Part shown: positions 1 through 8,672 of the stretch, piece by piece
Position numbering within the stretch: the stretch's first letter is position 1
How the letters are laid out: each line of letters starts with the position of its first letter
Origin: Pseudomonadota bacterium
GTDB lineage: Bacteria > Pseudomonadota > Alphaproteobacteria > Rhizobiales > Devosiaceae
NCBI GenBank assembly: GCA_023431205.1
Contig: JAEYXQ010000086.1
Coordinates: 1-28,102, forward strand
Reading direction: 5' to 3'
DNA length: 28,102 nucleotides
Program-made: the position numbers and the translations under genes
The notes under the pieces: model-generated
Database searches by the model: none
What the model was told of the DNA's origin: nothing
Seen by the model: the letters and a program-made list of their open reading frames with translations, nothing else

Positions 1-459
1 CACCCGCGCGTTCTTGGAGTTCATCGCAGCCACGTCCAGCTTGGTCGGGTTCTGCGCTTCATGGGGATGCTCGGCACCGGCATAGACGCGGAGGTTCCGC
101 AGCTGCGCACGGGTCAGCGGACCACCCGGCATCATGCGGCGGACGGCGTTCTCGAGCACGCGCTCGGGGAAGCGGCCCTCCAGCAGCTGGCGCGCGGTGC
201 GATCCTTGATGCCGCCCGGATAGCCGGTGTGCCAGTAGAAGCGGTGCTGGTCGAGCTTGCGGCCCGTCAGCTTCACCTTGCCGGCGTTGATGACGATGAT
301 GTTGTCACCCATGTCCATGTGGGGGGTGAAGGTGGCCTTGTGCTTGCCACGCAGGCGGGAAGCGATGATCGAGGCGACGCGACCCACGACGAGGCCTTCG
401 GCGTCGATCAGGATCCACTTCTTTTCGATCTCGCTCGGTTTCGCCGAGTAAGTGCTCAT
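1..459 (-). CDS. rplM: 50S ribosomal protein L13 (3' end cut by window edge)
   Basis: Structural protein of the large ribosomal subunit. The 153 codons visible begin MSTYSAKPSEIEKKW and include the L13 hallmarks ILIDAEGLVVGRVAS, KLTGRKLDQHRFYWHTGYPGG and AVRRMMPGGPLTR. Alphaproteobacterial L13 is usually about 154 residues, so only the last residue or two and the stop codon are missing at position 1. The ATG at 457-459 gives the expected N-terminus; the ribosome-binding site is weak (GGGAA about 9 nt upstream). It reads in the same direction as the COX15 gene upstream but has its own promoter at 529-557. In this order rpsI normally follows, which would lie outside the window. Confidence 0.97.
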   Translation of the reverse strand, partial: MSTYSAKPSEIEKKWILIDAEGLVVGRVASIIASRLRGKHKATFTPHMDMGDNIIVINAGKVKLTGRKLDQHRFYWHTGYPGGIKDRTARQLLEGRFPERVLENAVRRMMPGGPLTRAQLRNLRVYAGAEHPHEAQNPTKLDVAAMNSKNARV

Positions 460-528
460 TGCTAAATTCCCAAGATTTCCGGGGCTCGCGCGCCTTCGGC
501 AAGTGCCAAGAGCGGCGGTTCGGCCGGT

Positions 529-557
529 CGTGTACGGGTGATTTGCCCGTCCGTCAA
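529..557 (-). promoter_or_regulatory. Sigma-70-type promoter of rplM
   Basis: On the minus strand TTGACG (552-557) and TACACG (529-534) are separated by exactly 17 nt. The start would lie near 522, giving a leader of about 60 nt before the rplM ATG at 459. The spacer holds a short inverted repeat (CGGGTGATTTGCCCG). This is a sequence match only; no start site is known. Confidence 0.6.
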
Positions 558-598
558 GCGTCTACATTTTCGCCTGCAAAATCAGCGACTTACAGGAG

Positions 599-614
599 CG
601 GTATTATAATACCG
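599..614. repeat. Perfect 16-bp palindrome CGGTATTATAATACCG
   Basis: The palindrome touches the stop codon of the COX15 gene (615-617) and lies about 40 bp upstream of the rplM -35 box. It contains TATAAT on both strands. There is no T-run after it, so a classical terminator is unlikely; an operator or a second promoter element for rplM are alternatives. Its role is unknown. Confidence 0.5.
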
Positions 615-1730
615 TCACGCTCGGACCCGCCGGAGATCGGCGATGTACCCCGCGGTCGTGCCGGCCAGCATGAAGGCCAGCGACTGGTGACCGACGGCAA
701 GGCTGATCGGCACACTCATCAGCAGCGTGGCAATGCCGAGACCGACCTGCAGAAACACCAGCACGCCCAGAAGCGGAAGCCATGCGTGCACGCCACCGAA
801 ACCGCCGTCGCGGGAGCGGCGCCAGATCAGGTAGGCGACATAGGCCACGATGCCATAGGCGATGGTGCGGTGGATGAACTGAACCGTCAGGGCGTTCTCG
901 AAGAAGTTGCGCCAGCCCGGCTCCATCACCATCAGGCCCTTGGGGATGATGGCTCCATCCATCAACGGCCAGGTCTGGTAACCCATGCCGGCATCCAGAC
1001 CCGCGACGAACCCGCCGGCGGCGATCTGGAGGATCACCGCAAGCAACAGGATGACGGCCGCCGCGATCTGCCGCCCGCTGACGCGGCCAAGCACCCTGCC
1101 CGGCTCCAGCGACCGTGCGACATACAAAAGGGCAATGAACAGGATCGACGCGGCGGTCAGATGGGCGGCCAGCCGGTATTGCGACACCGAGGTGAGCTCG
1201 CTCAGCCCCGAGGTCACCATCCACCAGCCCAGGAAGCCCTGGAAACCGCCGAGGATGAAGAGGACGAACAGCGGCACCGCCAGATCGCGCGATAGGCGCT
1301 TCTGGAGCAGGAAGACGGCAAACGGTACCAGGAAGAGCACCCCCAGCGCCCGGGCGATCAGCCGGTGGAACCACTCCCAGAAGAAGATGAACTTGAAGTC
1401 GTCGAGACTCATCCAGGAGTGAACGACGCTGTACTGCGGTATCTGCTTGTAGGCCTCGAACTCGGCGTCCCAGTCCGCCTGGCTGAGAGGGGGAATGACC
1501 CCCGAGACGGGCTTCCAGCTGGTGATGGACAGTCCGGACTCCGTCAGCCGGGTGATGCCGCCGACGACCACGATCAGCAGCACGAAGGCAGCGAGCCCGT
1601 AAAGCCAGATGCGGACAGGCCGCAGACGGTCTCCCGCCAGGCGTTCATGACTCACTGCGGCATTTTGGGCGATCGTCAAGGCGCTGTTCCCGGTATCGAA
1701 GAAGGCAGCGGAGTGGTAAGCCCGCACCAT
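615..1730 (-). CDS. ctaA: Heme A synthase, COX15/CtaA family
   Basis: Integral membrane enzyme that oxidises the heme O methyl group to make heme A for cytochrome aa3-type oxidases. About eight membrane helices are visible, with the family motifs GGITRLTESGLSITSWKPVSG, EWFHRL, the RLAAHLT histidine, QFIHRT and VGHQSLAFM, whose histidines bind heme. The start is uncertain. ATG at 1730 gives 371 residues but leaves only 29 nt to the divergent DUF2842 gene. TTG at 1679 (354 residues, preceded by GGGAA) or GTG at 1655 (346 residues) would leave room for a promoter and are closer to the usual short N-terminus before the first helix. Family assignment is firm. Confidence 0.93.
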   Translation of the reverse strand: MVRAYHSAAFFDTGNSALTIAQNAAVSHERLAGDRLRPVRIWLYGLAAFVLLIVVVGGITRLTESGLSITSWKPVSGVIPPLSQADWDAEFEAYKQIPQYSVVHSWMSLDDFKFIFFWEWFHRLIARALGVLFLVPFAVFLLQKRLSRDLAVPLFVLFILGGFQGFLGWWMVTSGLSELTSVSQYRLAAHLTAASILFIALLYVARSLEPGRVLGRVSGRQIAAAVILLLAVILQIAAGGFVAGLDAGMGYQTWPLMDGAIIPKGLMVMEPGWRNFFENALTVQFIHRTIAYGIVAYVAYLIWRRSRDGGFGGVHAWLPLLGVLVFLQVGLGIATLLMSVPISLAVGHQSLAFMLAGTTAGYIADLRRVRA

Positions 1731-1759
1731 TCCACCCGCAAGAGACCCCCTTGTCGCAG

Positions 1760-1966
1760 ATGAACCAGCGTCACCGCAAATTGATCGGCGCCCTGCTGCT
1801 CCCCGCATCGGTGGTATTCTGGGTGACCCTGTCGACGGCCATCTACCTGGTGCTGCCCGAAGGACTGCCGTGGTGGGTGCTGATCATCTTCTTTGCCATT
1901 GCGGGAATGGGCTGGTTTCTGCCGGCGGCGGTGATCATTCGCTGGATGCTGAAGCCGCAGGCGTGA
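1760..1966 (+). CDS. DUF2842 family small membrane protein
   Basis: A 68-residue protein with two membrane helices (about residues 9-29 and 36-57), beginning MNQRHRKLIGALLLPASVVFW. It resembles the DUF2842 family, which is conserved in alphaproteobacteria, often near COX15, and has no known function. ATG at 1760 is preferred; an in-frame TTG at 1751 has an AAGAGA element upstream and would add three residues. The gene diverges from COX15 and ends only 3 nt before the converging end of the deacetylase gene, with no terminator between them. Confidence 0.8.
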   Translation: MNQRHRKLIGALLLPASVVFWVTLSTAIYLVLPEGLPWWVLIIFFAIAGMGWFLPAAVIIRWMLKPQA

Positions 1967-1969
1967 GTG

Positions 1970-3004
1970 TCAGCCGGTCAGGCGCCCAAGGGCCGAGAAG
2001 ATCGCTCCAGTGGCAAAAACATCGACATAGCGGAGGTTCTGGAAGTAGCCGTTGAGCGAAACCCGCGGCAGCGCGTGCAGCGACTGCAGGTGGCGCGCAT
2101 AAAGTCCGCCAGGGCGCGTGGTCACCGCTGTGCGGAAACCCAAGTCCTGCGCCAGCCGGAATTCACGCTCCCCCGCTGAAAGCGGCCCGCCGAGCGGATA
2201 GGAGAAGTGCGTCGGCCGGAGGCCGAGTTGCTGATGGATGACCTCCACCGACTCGGCCATTTCGCTCCGGGCCTCCGCCTCAGGGAGCTTGGCCAACTCG
2301 TAGTGGCGGACGGTGTGCGCGCCGATGGTGCACAGCGGATCCGCCGCCATCGTCGCGAGCTCGTCCCAGTTCATGATCAGTTCGCGGCATTGGGCCGCCA
2401 GATCATAGCCGTGAAGGCCGGCAATGCTGCGCACGAGTTCGACCCGCCGGGGCTCGGGCATCTTACGCATCCGCCAATAGAGCGTGTCGAAGGCCGCCTG
2501 CTTCTCCGCCAGGGTCGCGGTAGCAAGCGTGGCCTCTCCGGCAGGCAGACGGACCGCGTCATGAGCGGCAATGATGTCCTCGATCGCCTGCCACCAGATC
2601 TCGCCGCTGGCGTCGACCAGGCCAGTCGGAACATAGAGGGTGAACGGCGCCTCGTGCCGCTGCAGGATCGGCAGCGCATGCACCAGGTTGTCGCGGTAGC
2701 CATCGTCGAAGGTCAGCACCACAAAGCGCCGGCCAGCCCTGGGTGCCGCGAGGCGCTCGAGCGCTTCATCGAGCGTGATGATGTCGACGTCGAGCTCCCT
2801 TACCCGCTCGAGGACGTAGTCGAGGAAGTCCGGCTGGATTTGCAGGATGGCGTTCGGCGAGAACGGAGGCGGCGGCTCGGGCAGCACCCGATGCAGGGTG
2901 AAGATCACCCCGCGCGAGGCCGACAGCTGCCGGATCAGGCCTGGCAGGCGAGACAGCCACAAGGCTTCGAATGTCGCCCGGATGAGCGAGTATTTGAGCG
3001 ACAT
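1970..3004 (-). CDS. Polysaccharide deacetylase family protein (NodB-type)
   Basis: A 344-residue predicted carbohydrate esterase that would remove N- or O-acetyl groups from a glycan. The NodB motifs are intact: TFDDG at residues 98-102 (catalytic base and metal Asp), H230-x3-H234 in IGAHTVRHYELA (metal histidines) and FSYPLGG as the third motif. No signal peptide is visible, so it may act on lipid-linked or nascent chains in the cytoplasm, or be exported another way. Its ATG lies 2 nt after the stop of the Wzz/ExoP-type gene, so the two are co-transcribed. In Caulobacter a deacetylase of this type (HfsH) modifies holdfast; a similar job here is inference. Confidence 0.9.
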   Translation of the reverse strand: MSLKYSLIRATFEALWLSRLPGLIRQLSASRGVIFTLHRVLPEPPPPFSPNAILQIQPDFLDYVLERVRELDVDIITLDEALERLAAPRAGRRFVVLTFDDGYRDNLVHALPILQRHEAPFTLYVPTGLVDASGEIWWQAIEDIIAAHDAVRLPAGEATLATATLAEKQAAFDTLYWRMRKMPEPRRVELVRSIAGLHGYDLAAQCRELIMNWDELATMAADPLCTIGAHTVRHYELAKLPEAEARSEMAESVEVIHQQLGLRPTHFSYPLGGPLSAGEREFRLAQDLGFRTAVTTRPGGLYARHLQSLHALPRVSLNGYFQNLRYVDVFATGAIFSALGRLTG

Positions 3005-3006
3005 GC

Positions 3007-5244
3007 TCAGGCAGCGACCTGCGCCGGTGGAGCCACGATCTCGACGGCATCGAAGCCCACGTCGCGCAGTCCCTCACGGGCGGTGACCAGCGAGGCGACG
3101 TCCTCTGAGGTGGTCGGCACCAGCACCAGGCGACCGCCGAGCTCGGCCAGCACCGAGAGCGGCGTTCCGGGCCCAAGCACTCCGGTGTTGACGATGACGA
3201 CTTCGTAGATGTCGCCAAGCGCCTCGACCAGGGTGAGCGGGCGGGTGTTGTTGATGTCCAGCGCCGCCAGCCTGCCCCAGGGCACTTCGGCAAAGCTGTT
3301 GTCGGCAGACTTGTGGACCACGTCACCGAAGCTGGCGGCGCCACGGGCCAGGTCGGTCAGCCCCGGTTCCTCACCACGCCGCGCGCTGCCGGCATCGACC
3401 AGGGCAACACTGAGGCCGCGGGCCAGCGCATCGGTGCTGAGCGCCTCGGCGAGCCGTTCCACCGTATCGTGCGCGCCGGCACCCGCCAGCATCAGCAGAT
3501 GGGTGCGGCCGAGGACGAGGTCGGCGGAGAGCTGAGTGGCCGAGAGCAGCCCGGCAGTAAGAGCAGCTGCGGCGTTCGGCTCAACTTCCGGCTTTTCGTT
3601 GGACTCGTAGGGCGTGTCGTCGGCAAGCACGGCCAGCACAGCCTCGGCGGCTGCCTGCGGCTCCGGCTGGTCCTCGGCGGGAGCATCGGCGGGGCCGCCT
3701 TCCCATTCAGCGGCGACTTCGGCGGTTGCGGCCGGGTACTCTTCCGGCGCGACATCGACCACTTCGACAGGCTCCTGCCACTGCGGTTCGGTCTCATCTG
3801 CGGCGAAGGGAGCTTCCTCGAGTTCGTCCTGCGGGCGCTGGTAGCCGCCTCCGCTGACGACTGCGCGACCCGACATCAGTTCACCGAAGATCACGGCCCC
3901 AATCTGCACCGCGATCGACACAAAGCCCACGGCGGCCAGGATCAGCCCGGTCTTGGGAGAGGCCGGCACCACCGAAGGAGCCGCGACGCTGACGACCTGC
4001 ACGTCCGGCAGGGTGGAACTGGTCTCGGTGCGCGAGTTGGCCTCGTTGTAACGCAGCAGGTAGCTCTCCAGCAGGTCGCGCTGCGCCTTGGCCTCGCGCT
4101 CGAGGCTGTCGAGGGTGACGTTGTCCGTGGTGGCGGTGGATGCGGAGGCCTTGAGCGCATTCAACTGGTCCCGCAGCGAGGCTTCGGTGCCCGCCTCGAC
4201 CTCGGCTTCTGCCTCGATCGCATCGGCAATGCGCCGGGCCTCGGCGTTGATCTGGGTGGTGAGTTCGCCGATCTGGGCCGTCAGCGCGCGCATGGCGGGG
4301 TGGTTGGGCAAGAGGGTCGCCGACCGCTGCGCCATATCGGCCTGCAGCTGCGCCTTCTGCTGGGACAGCTGCTGGATCGAAACGTAATCACGGATGCCCG
4401 GAATGCCTTCCACCGACTCGCCCTGCTGCAGCAAGCCGCGGATGAGGCTGGCCCGCGACAACGCCGTGGTGCGCCGCTCCTGGGCGGCATTGATCTGGCT
4501 GGCGAGCGTGGAGAGCTGCTGGTCCAGCAAGGTGGTGTTGTTTCCGCCCACATAGAGGTCGTTGGCGACCTTGAAGTCGGCAACTGCCGTTTCCGCCTCG
4601 ACGACCACGACTCGCAGGCGATCGATCTCCTCGGCCAGCCATTGAGAGGCGCGGGCGGTGTCGTTCAGCGACAGTTCGGCGCGGCGCTCGACATGAGCAT
4701 TCGCCAGCGCGTTGGCGATACGAGCCGCCAGATCCGGATCGGTCGACATCACCCCGACCGAGATGATGCGCGAATCGCGCTCCTGCGCCACATTCAGGCG
4801 GGCATAGAGGTTGTTGAGGACGGTCTCGTCGAGATTGGTGGCACCGCCCCGCCCGAGCAGGCGCCCGAGGGTAGCGAACGGCGACAGGCTGCCATCCCCG
4901 ACGCCGTTGAATTCCGGAACGTCGCGCAGGTCCAGCTCATCAATGACCCGCATCAGAGTATCGCGGGAGCGAAGCAATTCGATCTGGCTCGACACCACGC
5001 CGGTTTCAGCCCCGGTGATGGTGGGCGCCTGCTCGTTGGCCGAGCGGACATAAACATTGCTGCGCGGCTCGACCAGGATCGACGCCGAGGATTCATAAAG
5101 ACGCGGCATGAACAGCAGGATCACATACGTGATCACCAGCAGCAGCACCGTGACCACCGCGATGCGCGGCAGCCGCCGGGTCAGCGCCGACAGCATGGCA
5201 CCGACGTCAATATGCTCTTCCCTTGCGACCGACTCGAATGCCAC
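3007..5244 (-). CDS. Wzz/ExoP-type polysaccharide co-polymerase with degenerate kinase domain
   Basis: A 745-residue inner-membrane protein of the chain-length determinant / GumC-ExoP family, expected to set polymer length and link the polymerase to the export channel. Helix 1 is near residues 28-46, a large periplasmic coiled-coil-rich region follows, and helix 2 is near 425-455. A Glu/Ala/Pro-rich acidic linker (about 465-560) leads to a C-terminal Rossmann-like domain (about 565-745) placed as in BY-kinases. That domain looks inactive. The Walker A position reads AGAGAHDT without Lys, the A' motif reads VALVDAGS, the Walker B position reads VIVNTG with Asn for Asp, and there is no C-terminal tyrosine cluster. 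It is the first gene of the leftward operon and faces the OPX gene across 155 bp. Confidence 0.9.
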   Translation of the reverse strand: MAFESVAREEHIDVGAMLSALTRRLPRIAVVTVLLLVITYVILLFMPRLYESSASILVEPRSNVYVRSANEQAPTITGAETGVVSSQIELLRSRDTLMRVIDELDLRDVPEFNGVGDGSLSPFATLGRLLGRGGATNLDETVLNNLYARLNVAQERDSRIISVGVMSTDPDLAARIANALANAHVERRAELSLNDTARASQWLAEEIDRLRVVVVEAETAVADFKVANDLYVGGNNTTLLDQQLSTLASQINAAQERRTTALSRASLIRGLLQQGESVEGIPGIRDYVSIQQLSQQKAQLQADMAQRSATLLPNHPAMRALTAQIGELTTQINAEARRIADAIEAEAEVEAGTEASLRDQLNALKASASTATTDNVTLDSLEREAKAQRDLLESYLLRYNEANSRTETSSTLPDVQVVSVAAPSVVPASPKTGLILAAVGFVSIAVQIGAVIFGELMSGRAVVSGGGYQRPQDELEEAPFAADETEPQWQEPVEVVDVAPEEYPAATAEVAAEWEGGPADAPAEDQPEPQAAAEAVLAVLADDTPYESNEKPEVEPNAAAALTAGLLSATQLSADLVLGRTHLLMLAGAGAHDTVERLAEALSTDALARGLSVALVDAGSARRGEEPGLTDLARGAASFGDVVHKSADNSFAEVPWGRLAALDINNTRPLTLVEALGDIYEVVIVNTGVLGPGTPLSVLAELGGRLVLVPTTSEDVASLVTAREGLRDVGFDAVEIVAPPAQVAA

Positions 5245-5399
5245 CGGCGACTCCCGCGCTTGCGGAGAGACTATCCGGCTGTCGTGGTAAGCATTCCGTT
5301 AAAACCCATTGCGCCGCGCAAAGACGAAGTGCGGCTCGGAAGCAGTTTATTAACCATGCAGCGCCGACATTGATCCCGGAGAAACCCCGCGAGAGTCGC
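5245..5399. promoter_or_regulatory. Divergent promoter region of the polysaccharide locus
   Basis: The 155 bp between the Wzz/ExoP-type gene and the OPX gene must hold promoters for both directions. It is the most AT-rich part of the locus and contains TTAACCAT (5350-5357) and GTTAAAACCCATT (5298-5310). These resemble alphaproteobacterial CtrA half-sites, but no full TTAA-N7-TTAA box is present. I found no convincing -35/-10 pair on either strand. Confidence 0.45.
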
Positions 5400-5945
5400 A
5401 TGCGCCGCTTGCTGCCTGTTCTGACCCTGGCCCTGCTCCTGTCGGGCTGCGCCACCCGGCCGGCCACCTACACGGTGGACACGCAGGGCCCATACGAACT
5501 CGACACTGGCGATGTGGTGCGGGTCACCGTCTACGGGGACGCGGAGTTGAGTTCGACCTACCGGATCGATGATTCCGGCTCGATCGCCTTTCCGCTGGTG
5601 GGGCCCGTGCCAGTCCGCGGCACCACTTCCAATGGTGCAGCAGCACGCCTCGCCGCAGCGCTGGCCAATGGGTATATGCGCAATCCCGACGTTGCGGTGG
5701 AGATCGCCGAGTCCCGGCCCTTCTTCATCCAGGGAGAAGTCGGCAACGCCGGACAGTTTCCCTATGTCTACGGCATGACGGTGCGCGCAGCCATCGCGAC
5801 GGCGGGTGGCTTCAGCGATACCGCCGACCGCAACCGCGCCGTGCTCTACCGCCGCCAGGGCAGCCAGATGGTCAAGTCCACTGTCGACCTCGACCAGCCG
5901 ATCCGCCCCGGCGACACCATCGTCATCCTCGAACGCTGGTTCTGA
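5400..5945 (+). CDS. Short OPX-family polysaccharide export lipoprotein
   Basis: A 181-residue outer-membrane polysaccharide export protein. The lipoprotein signal MRRLLPVLTLALLLSGC ends at the lipidated Cys17. A Poly_export domain follows (YELDTGDVVRVTVYGD, about residues 30-115), then one SLBB domain (FFIQGEVGNAGQFPYVYGMTV, about 117-175). It stops there and lacks the C-terminal outer-membrane helix of E. coli Wza, so the outer-membrane pore may come from another protein. The start was chosen because the lipoprotein signal begins at 5400; the upstream in-frame extension shows no protein-like character. It heads a rightward cluster, and the GT4 gene starts 6 nt after its stop. Confidence 0.92.
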   Translation: MRRLLPVLTLALLLSGCATRPATYTVDTQGPYELDTGDVVRVTVYGDAELSSTYRIDDSGSIAFPLVGPVPVRGTTSNGAAARLAAALANGYMRNPDVAVEIAESRPFFIQGEVGNAGQFPYVYGMTVRAAIATAGGFSDTADRNRAVLYRRQGSQMVKSTVDLDQPIRPGDTIVILERWF

Positions 5946-5951
5946 TCGCGC

Positions 5952-7085
5952 ATGGCTGACCGGCCGATGCGCGTTCTACAGGTGATGCGTGCGCCGGTGG
6001 GCGGGCTGTTCCGCCACGTCGCCGACCTCACGCGCGGCCTGGCTGCGAAGGGTCATGACGTCGGCCTCGTCGTCGACACACTCGCCAGCGATGGGCAGAC
6101 CGAAGCACGGCTGGCGGAGTTGAACCAGCACGCCAGGCTTGGGATTCACCGGCTTGCCATGCCTCGCCTTTTTGGCGTTGCGGACCTGACGACGACCCTG
6201 GCGGTGCGCGGACTCGCGCGTCGGCTCGATGCCGACATCCTCCACGGTCACGGCGCCAAGGGCGGCTTCTACGCCCGGCTGGCACGCTTCGCGGGAGCCC
6301 GGGGCCAGGTGTTCTACACCCCGCATGGCGGGGTGCTGCACTTCTCGGCAGCGTCGCGATCCGGGCGCCTGTTTCACGCCCTCGAGCGGCAGCTGATGCG
6401 GCAAACCTCCGCCATCCTGTTCGAAAGCAGCTTCGCCGAATCCACCTATGCGCGGCTGATCGGCACTCCCCGCTGCCCCACTCGCGTGATCCACAACGGG
6501 TTGCGGCCGGAGGAATTCGAACCGGTTCTGCCCATGCCGGACGCTGCCGATTTCGTCTTCGTCGGGGAACTGCGGCTGCTCAAGGGGATCATCCCGCTGG
6601 TCGAGGCGCTTGCCACGGTGCACCGTCCTGATGGGTCCCCCGGGACGCTGGTCATGGCCGGCGACGGGCCCGACAGGGCCACGCTGGAGCAGCGGATCGC
6701 CGCACTCGGCCTGAGTGATCGTGTGGTGCTTGCCGGAGCGCAGCCGGCACGGGCGATGTTTGCCCGCGGGCGCGTCGTCGTCGTGCCATCCTTTGCCGAG
6801 TCCCTGCCCTATGTCGTGCTGGAAGCCGCCGCAGCCGGGCTGCCGGTGATCGCAACCCACGTCGGCGGCGTGCCCGAGATCTTCGGCCCTGAGTCCGACC
6901 GGCTCGTCGCACCGGGCGAGGCGCCGGCATTGGCCACAGCCATGCAGGCGGCGGTGAATGACCTTGGGGGATACGGCGCCGCCGCCGCCCGCTTGCGCGA
7001 TCGGGTTCTCGAGGAGTTCGCCGTCGGTCCGATGGTCGACAGCATCGAACAGGCCTACCGGAGCGCAATGCGCGCAAGTCGATAA
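5952..7085 (+). CDS. GT4-family glycosyltransferase
   Basis: A 377-residue GT-B fold enzyme that probably adds a sugar from a nucleotide donor to the lipid-linked repeat unit at the inner face of the membrane. The N-terminal acceptor lobe starts VLQVMRAPVGGLFRHV. The donor lobe contains VFVGELRLLKGI and the EX7E motif of retaining GT4 enzymes in FAESLPYVVLEAAAAGLPVI, followed by VGGVPE. An internal ATG at 5967 is a possible alternative start. It is the only regular glycosyltransferase in the locus, so either the repeat unit is simple or further transferases are encoded elsewhere. The sugar cannot be predicted. Confidence 0.92.
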   Translation: MADRPMRVLQVMRAPVGGLFRHVADLTRGLAAKGHDVGLVVDTLASDGQTEARLAELNQHARLGIHRLAMPRLFGVADLTTTLAVRGLARRLDADILHGHGAKGGFYARLARFAGARGQVFYTPHGGVLHFSAASRSGRLFHALERQLMRQTSAILFESSFAESTYARLIGTPRCPTRVIHNGLRPEEFEPVLPMPDAADFVFVGELRLLKGIIPLVEALATVHRPDGSPGTLVMAGDGPDRATLEQRIAALGLSDRVVLAGAQPARAMFARGRVVVVPSFAESLPYVVLEAAAAGLPVIATHVGGVPEIFGPESDRLVAPGEAPALATAMQAAVNDLGGYGAAAARLRDRVLEEFAVGPMVDSIEQAYRSAMRASR

Positions 7086-7150
7086 CGGCGTTTCATCTAG
7101 TCTTAAGCGTAAGTGGTGCAGGATGCCGGCGAGAGGGACCAGCAATCGCA

Positions 7151-8668
7151 ATGTACCGCGTCGACCCCAAGCAGGCCGTTGAGCAACACGCCACGCGCGC
7201 CACTGCGGTGCGCGAGGGAGTGACACTTTCCCCGCAGGCCGAGGCCGTGATCGCCAGGCCGGTGGAGGCACGGCTTTCCGGGCCCGTCATCACCGGCGTT
7301 GCCCAGGCGATCGAAGCGGGGCTCCTGGCGCTGCTCGGCTACACGATCTACGAAGTTTACGTCCATCCCGACCAGCCGACGCTCTACATCCCGATCATTC
7401 TGGCCGCGAGCCTCCTGGCCAACGTCCTCTTCAACGTCTCGGGGGCGCACCGGATTGCGGCCTATCGCACCGGCCTCAGCCAGTTCGTGCGGGCTCTTGC
7501 CGCCTGGAGCATCGTCATGCTGGTGCTGCTGGCCGGGCTGTTCTTCTTCAAGGCCGGTGACGAGCTGTCGCGGGTCTGGGTTGCCGGCTGGTTCGCCGGC
7601 GGCGCCCTGCTGCTGATCGCCTTCCGGACTGCGCTCAGGACCCTGGTCTGGAACTGGACCAACAAGGGCCAGCTTCGCCGCCGCACCGCCATCGTGGGAG
7701 GCGGCAAGGACGCCGAGGTGCTGATCCGGCGCATGGAAGCTTCCGCCAGCAATGACATCGAACTGCTGGGCCTGTTCGATGACCGGGTCGACGAGCGCTC
7801 ACCTGACCGGGTGGCCGGCTACACCAAGCTCGGCACGGTGTCGGACCTGATCGAGTTCGCCCGCCGCACCCCTGTCGACCTTGTCATCGTGTCGATGCCG
7901 TTGTCCGCCGAGAAGCGGGTTCTCGCCATGCTGACCCAGCTCTGGGTGCTGCCGGTGGACATCCGCCTCTCCGCCCATATGAGCCAGCTGAAGTTCACCG
8001 ACCGAGCCTATTCCTATGTCGGGGACGTCGCCGTGTTCGACATGGCCGACCGGCCCATCTCGGACTGGAACCTGGTCTTCAAGTGGATCTTCGACAAGGT
8101 CGTTGCGCTGTCGGCGCTGGTCCTCCTGTCGCCGATCATGGTGCTGACGGCACTCGCCATCAAGCTCGAGAGCAAGGGCCCCGTGCTGTTCATCCAGCAC
8201 CGGCACGGCTTCAACAACGAGCTGATCCGCATCTACAAATTCCGCTCGATGCGCACCGACATGCTGGACGCCTCGGCCGCCAGGCTGGTGACCAAGAACG
8301 ACCCGCGCGTCACCCGCGTCGGCCGCTTCATCCGCAAGACCTCGATCGACGAACTCCCCCAGCTGTTCAACGTCCTCAAGGGCGAACTTTCGATCGTGGG
8401 GCCGCGTCCGCACGCCTTGCAGGCCAAGGCCGACAACAAGCTCTACTACGAGGCCGTGGAAGGCTATTTCGCCCGTCACCGGGTGAAGCCGGGCATGACC
8501 GGCTGGGCGCAGATCAACGGCTGGCGCGGCGAGACCGACACGCTGGACAAGATCATGCAGCGGGTGAACCACGACCTCTACTACATCGAGAACTGGTCCA
8601 TCCTGCTCGACATCTACATCGTGCTTATGACGCCGATCCGGCTGCTGAACTCAGAAAACGCGTACTGA
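7151..8668 (+). CDS. Undecaprenyl-phosphate glycosyl-phosphate transferase (priming enzyme)
   Basis: A 505-residue polyprenol-phosphate hexose-1-phosphate transferase (WcaJ/ExoY/HfsE-type) that starts repeat-unit synthesis on undecaprenyl phosphate. Four membrane helices lie in the first 160 residues, then a Rossmann-like domain (RTAIVGGGKDAEVLIRR). The catalytic bacterial sugar transferase domain follows: a re-entrant helix (FDKVVALSALVLLSPIMV), YKFRSMRTDM, TSIDELPQLFNVLKGELSIV, the GPRPHA motif and KPGMTGWAQINGWRGET. GAGAGGGA about 13 nt upstream supports the ATG at 7151. A 65-nt gap separates it from the GT4 gene, and the next gene starts 4 nt after its stop. The sugar (glucose or galactose type) is not certain. 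Confidence 0.94.
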   Translation: MYRVDPKQAVEQHATRATAVREGVTLSPQAEAVIARPVEARLSGPVITGVAQAIEAGLLALLGYTIYEVYVHPDQPTLYIPIILAASLLANVLFNVSGAHRIAAYRTGLSQFVRALAAWSIVMLVLLAGLFFFKAGDELSRVWVAGWFAGGALLLIAFRTALRTLVWNWTNKGQLRRRTAIVGGGKDAEVLIRRMEASASNDIELLGLFDDRVDERSPDRVAGYTKLGTVSDLIEFARRTPVDLVIVSMPLSAEKRVLAMLTQLWVLPVDIRLSAHMSQLKFTDRAYSYVGDVAVFDMADRPISDWNLVFKWIFDKVVALSALVLLSPIMVLTALAIKLESKGPVLFIQHRHGFNNELIRIYKFRSMRTDMLDASAARLVTKNDPRVTRVGRFIRKTSIDELPQLFNVLKGELSIVGPRPHALQAKADNKLYYEAVEGYFARHRVKPGMTGWAQINGWRGETDTLDKIMQRVNHDLYYIENWSILLDIYIVLMTPIRLLNSENAY

Positions 8669-8672
8669 CGTC

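Noticed and set aside
3313..5373. 686-codon rightward open frame opposite the Wzz/ExoP-type gene
   Set aside because: Off-frame antisense of a clear gene; no start context or recognisable domain.
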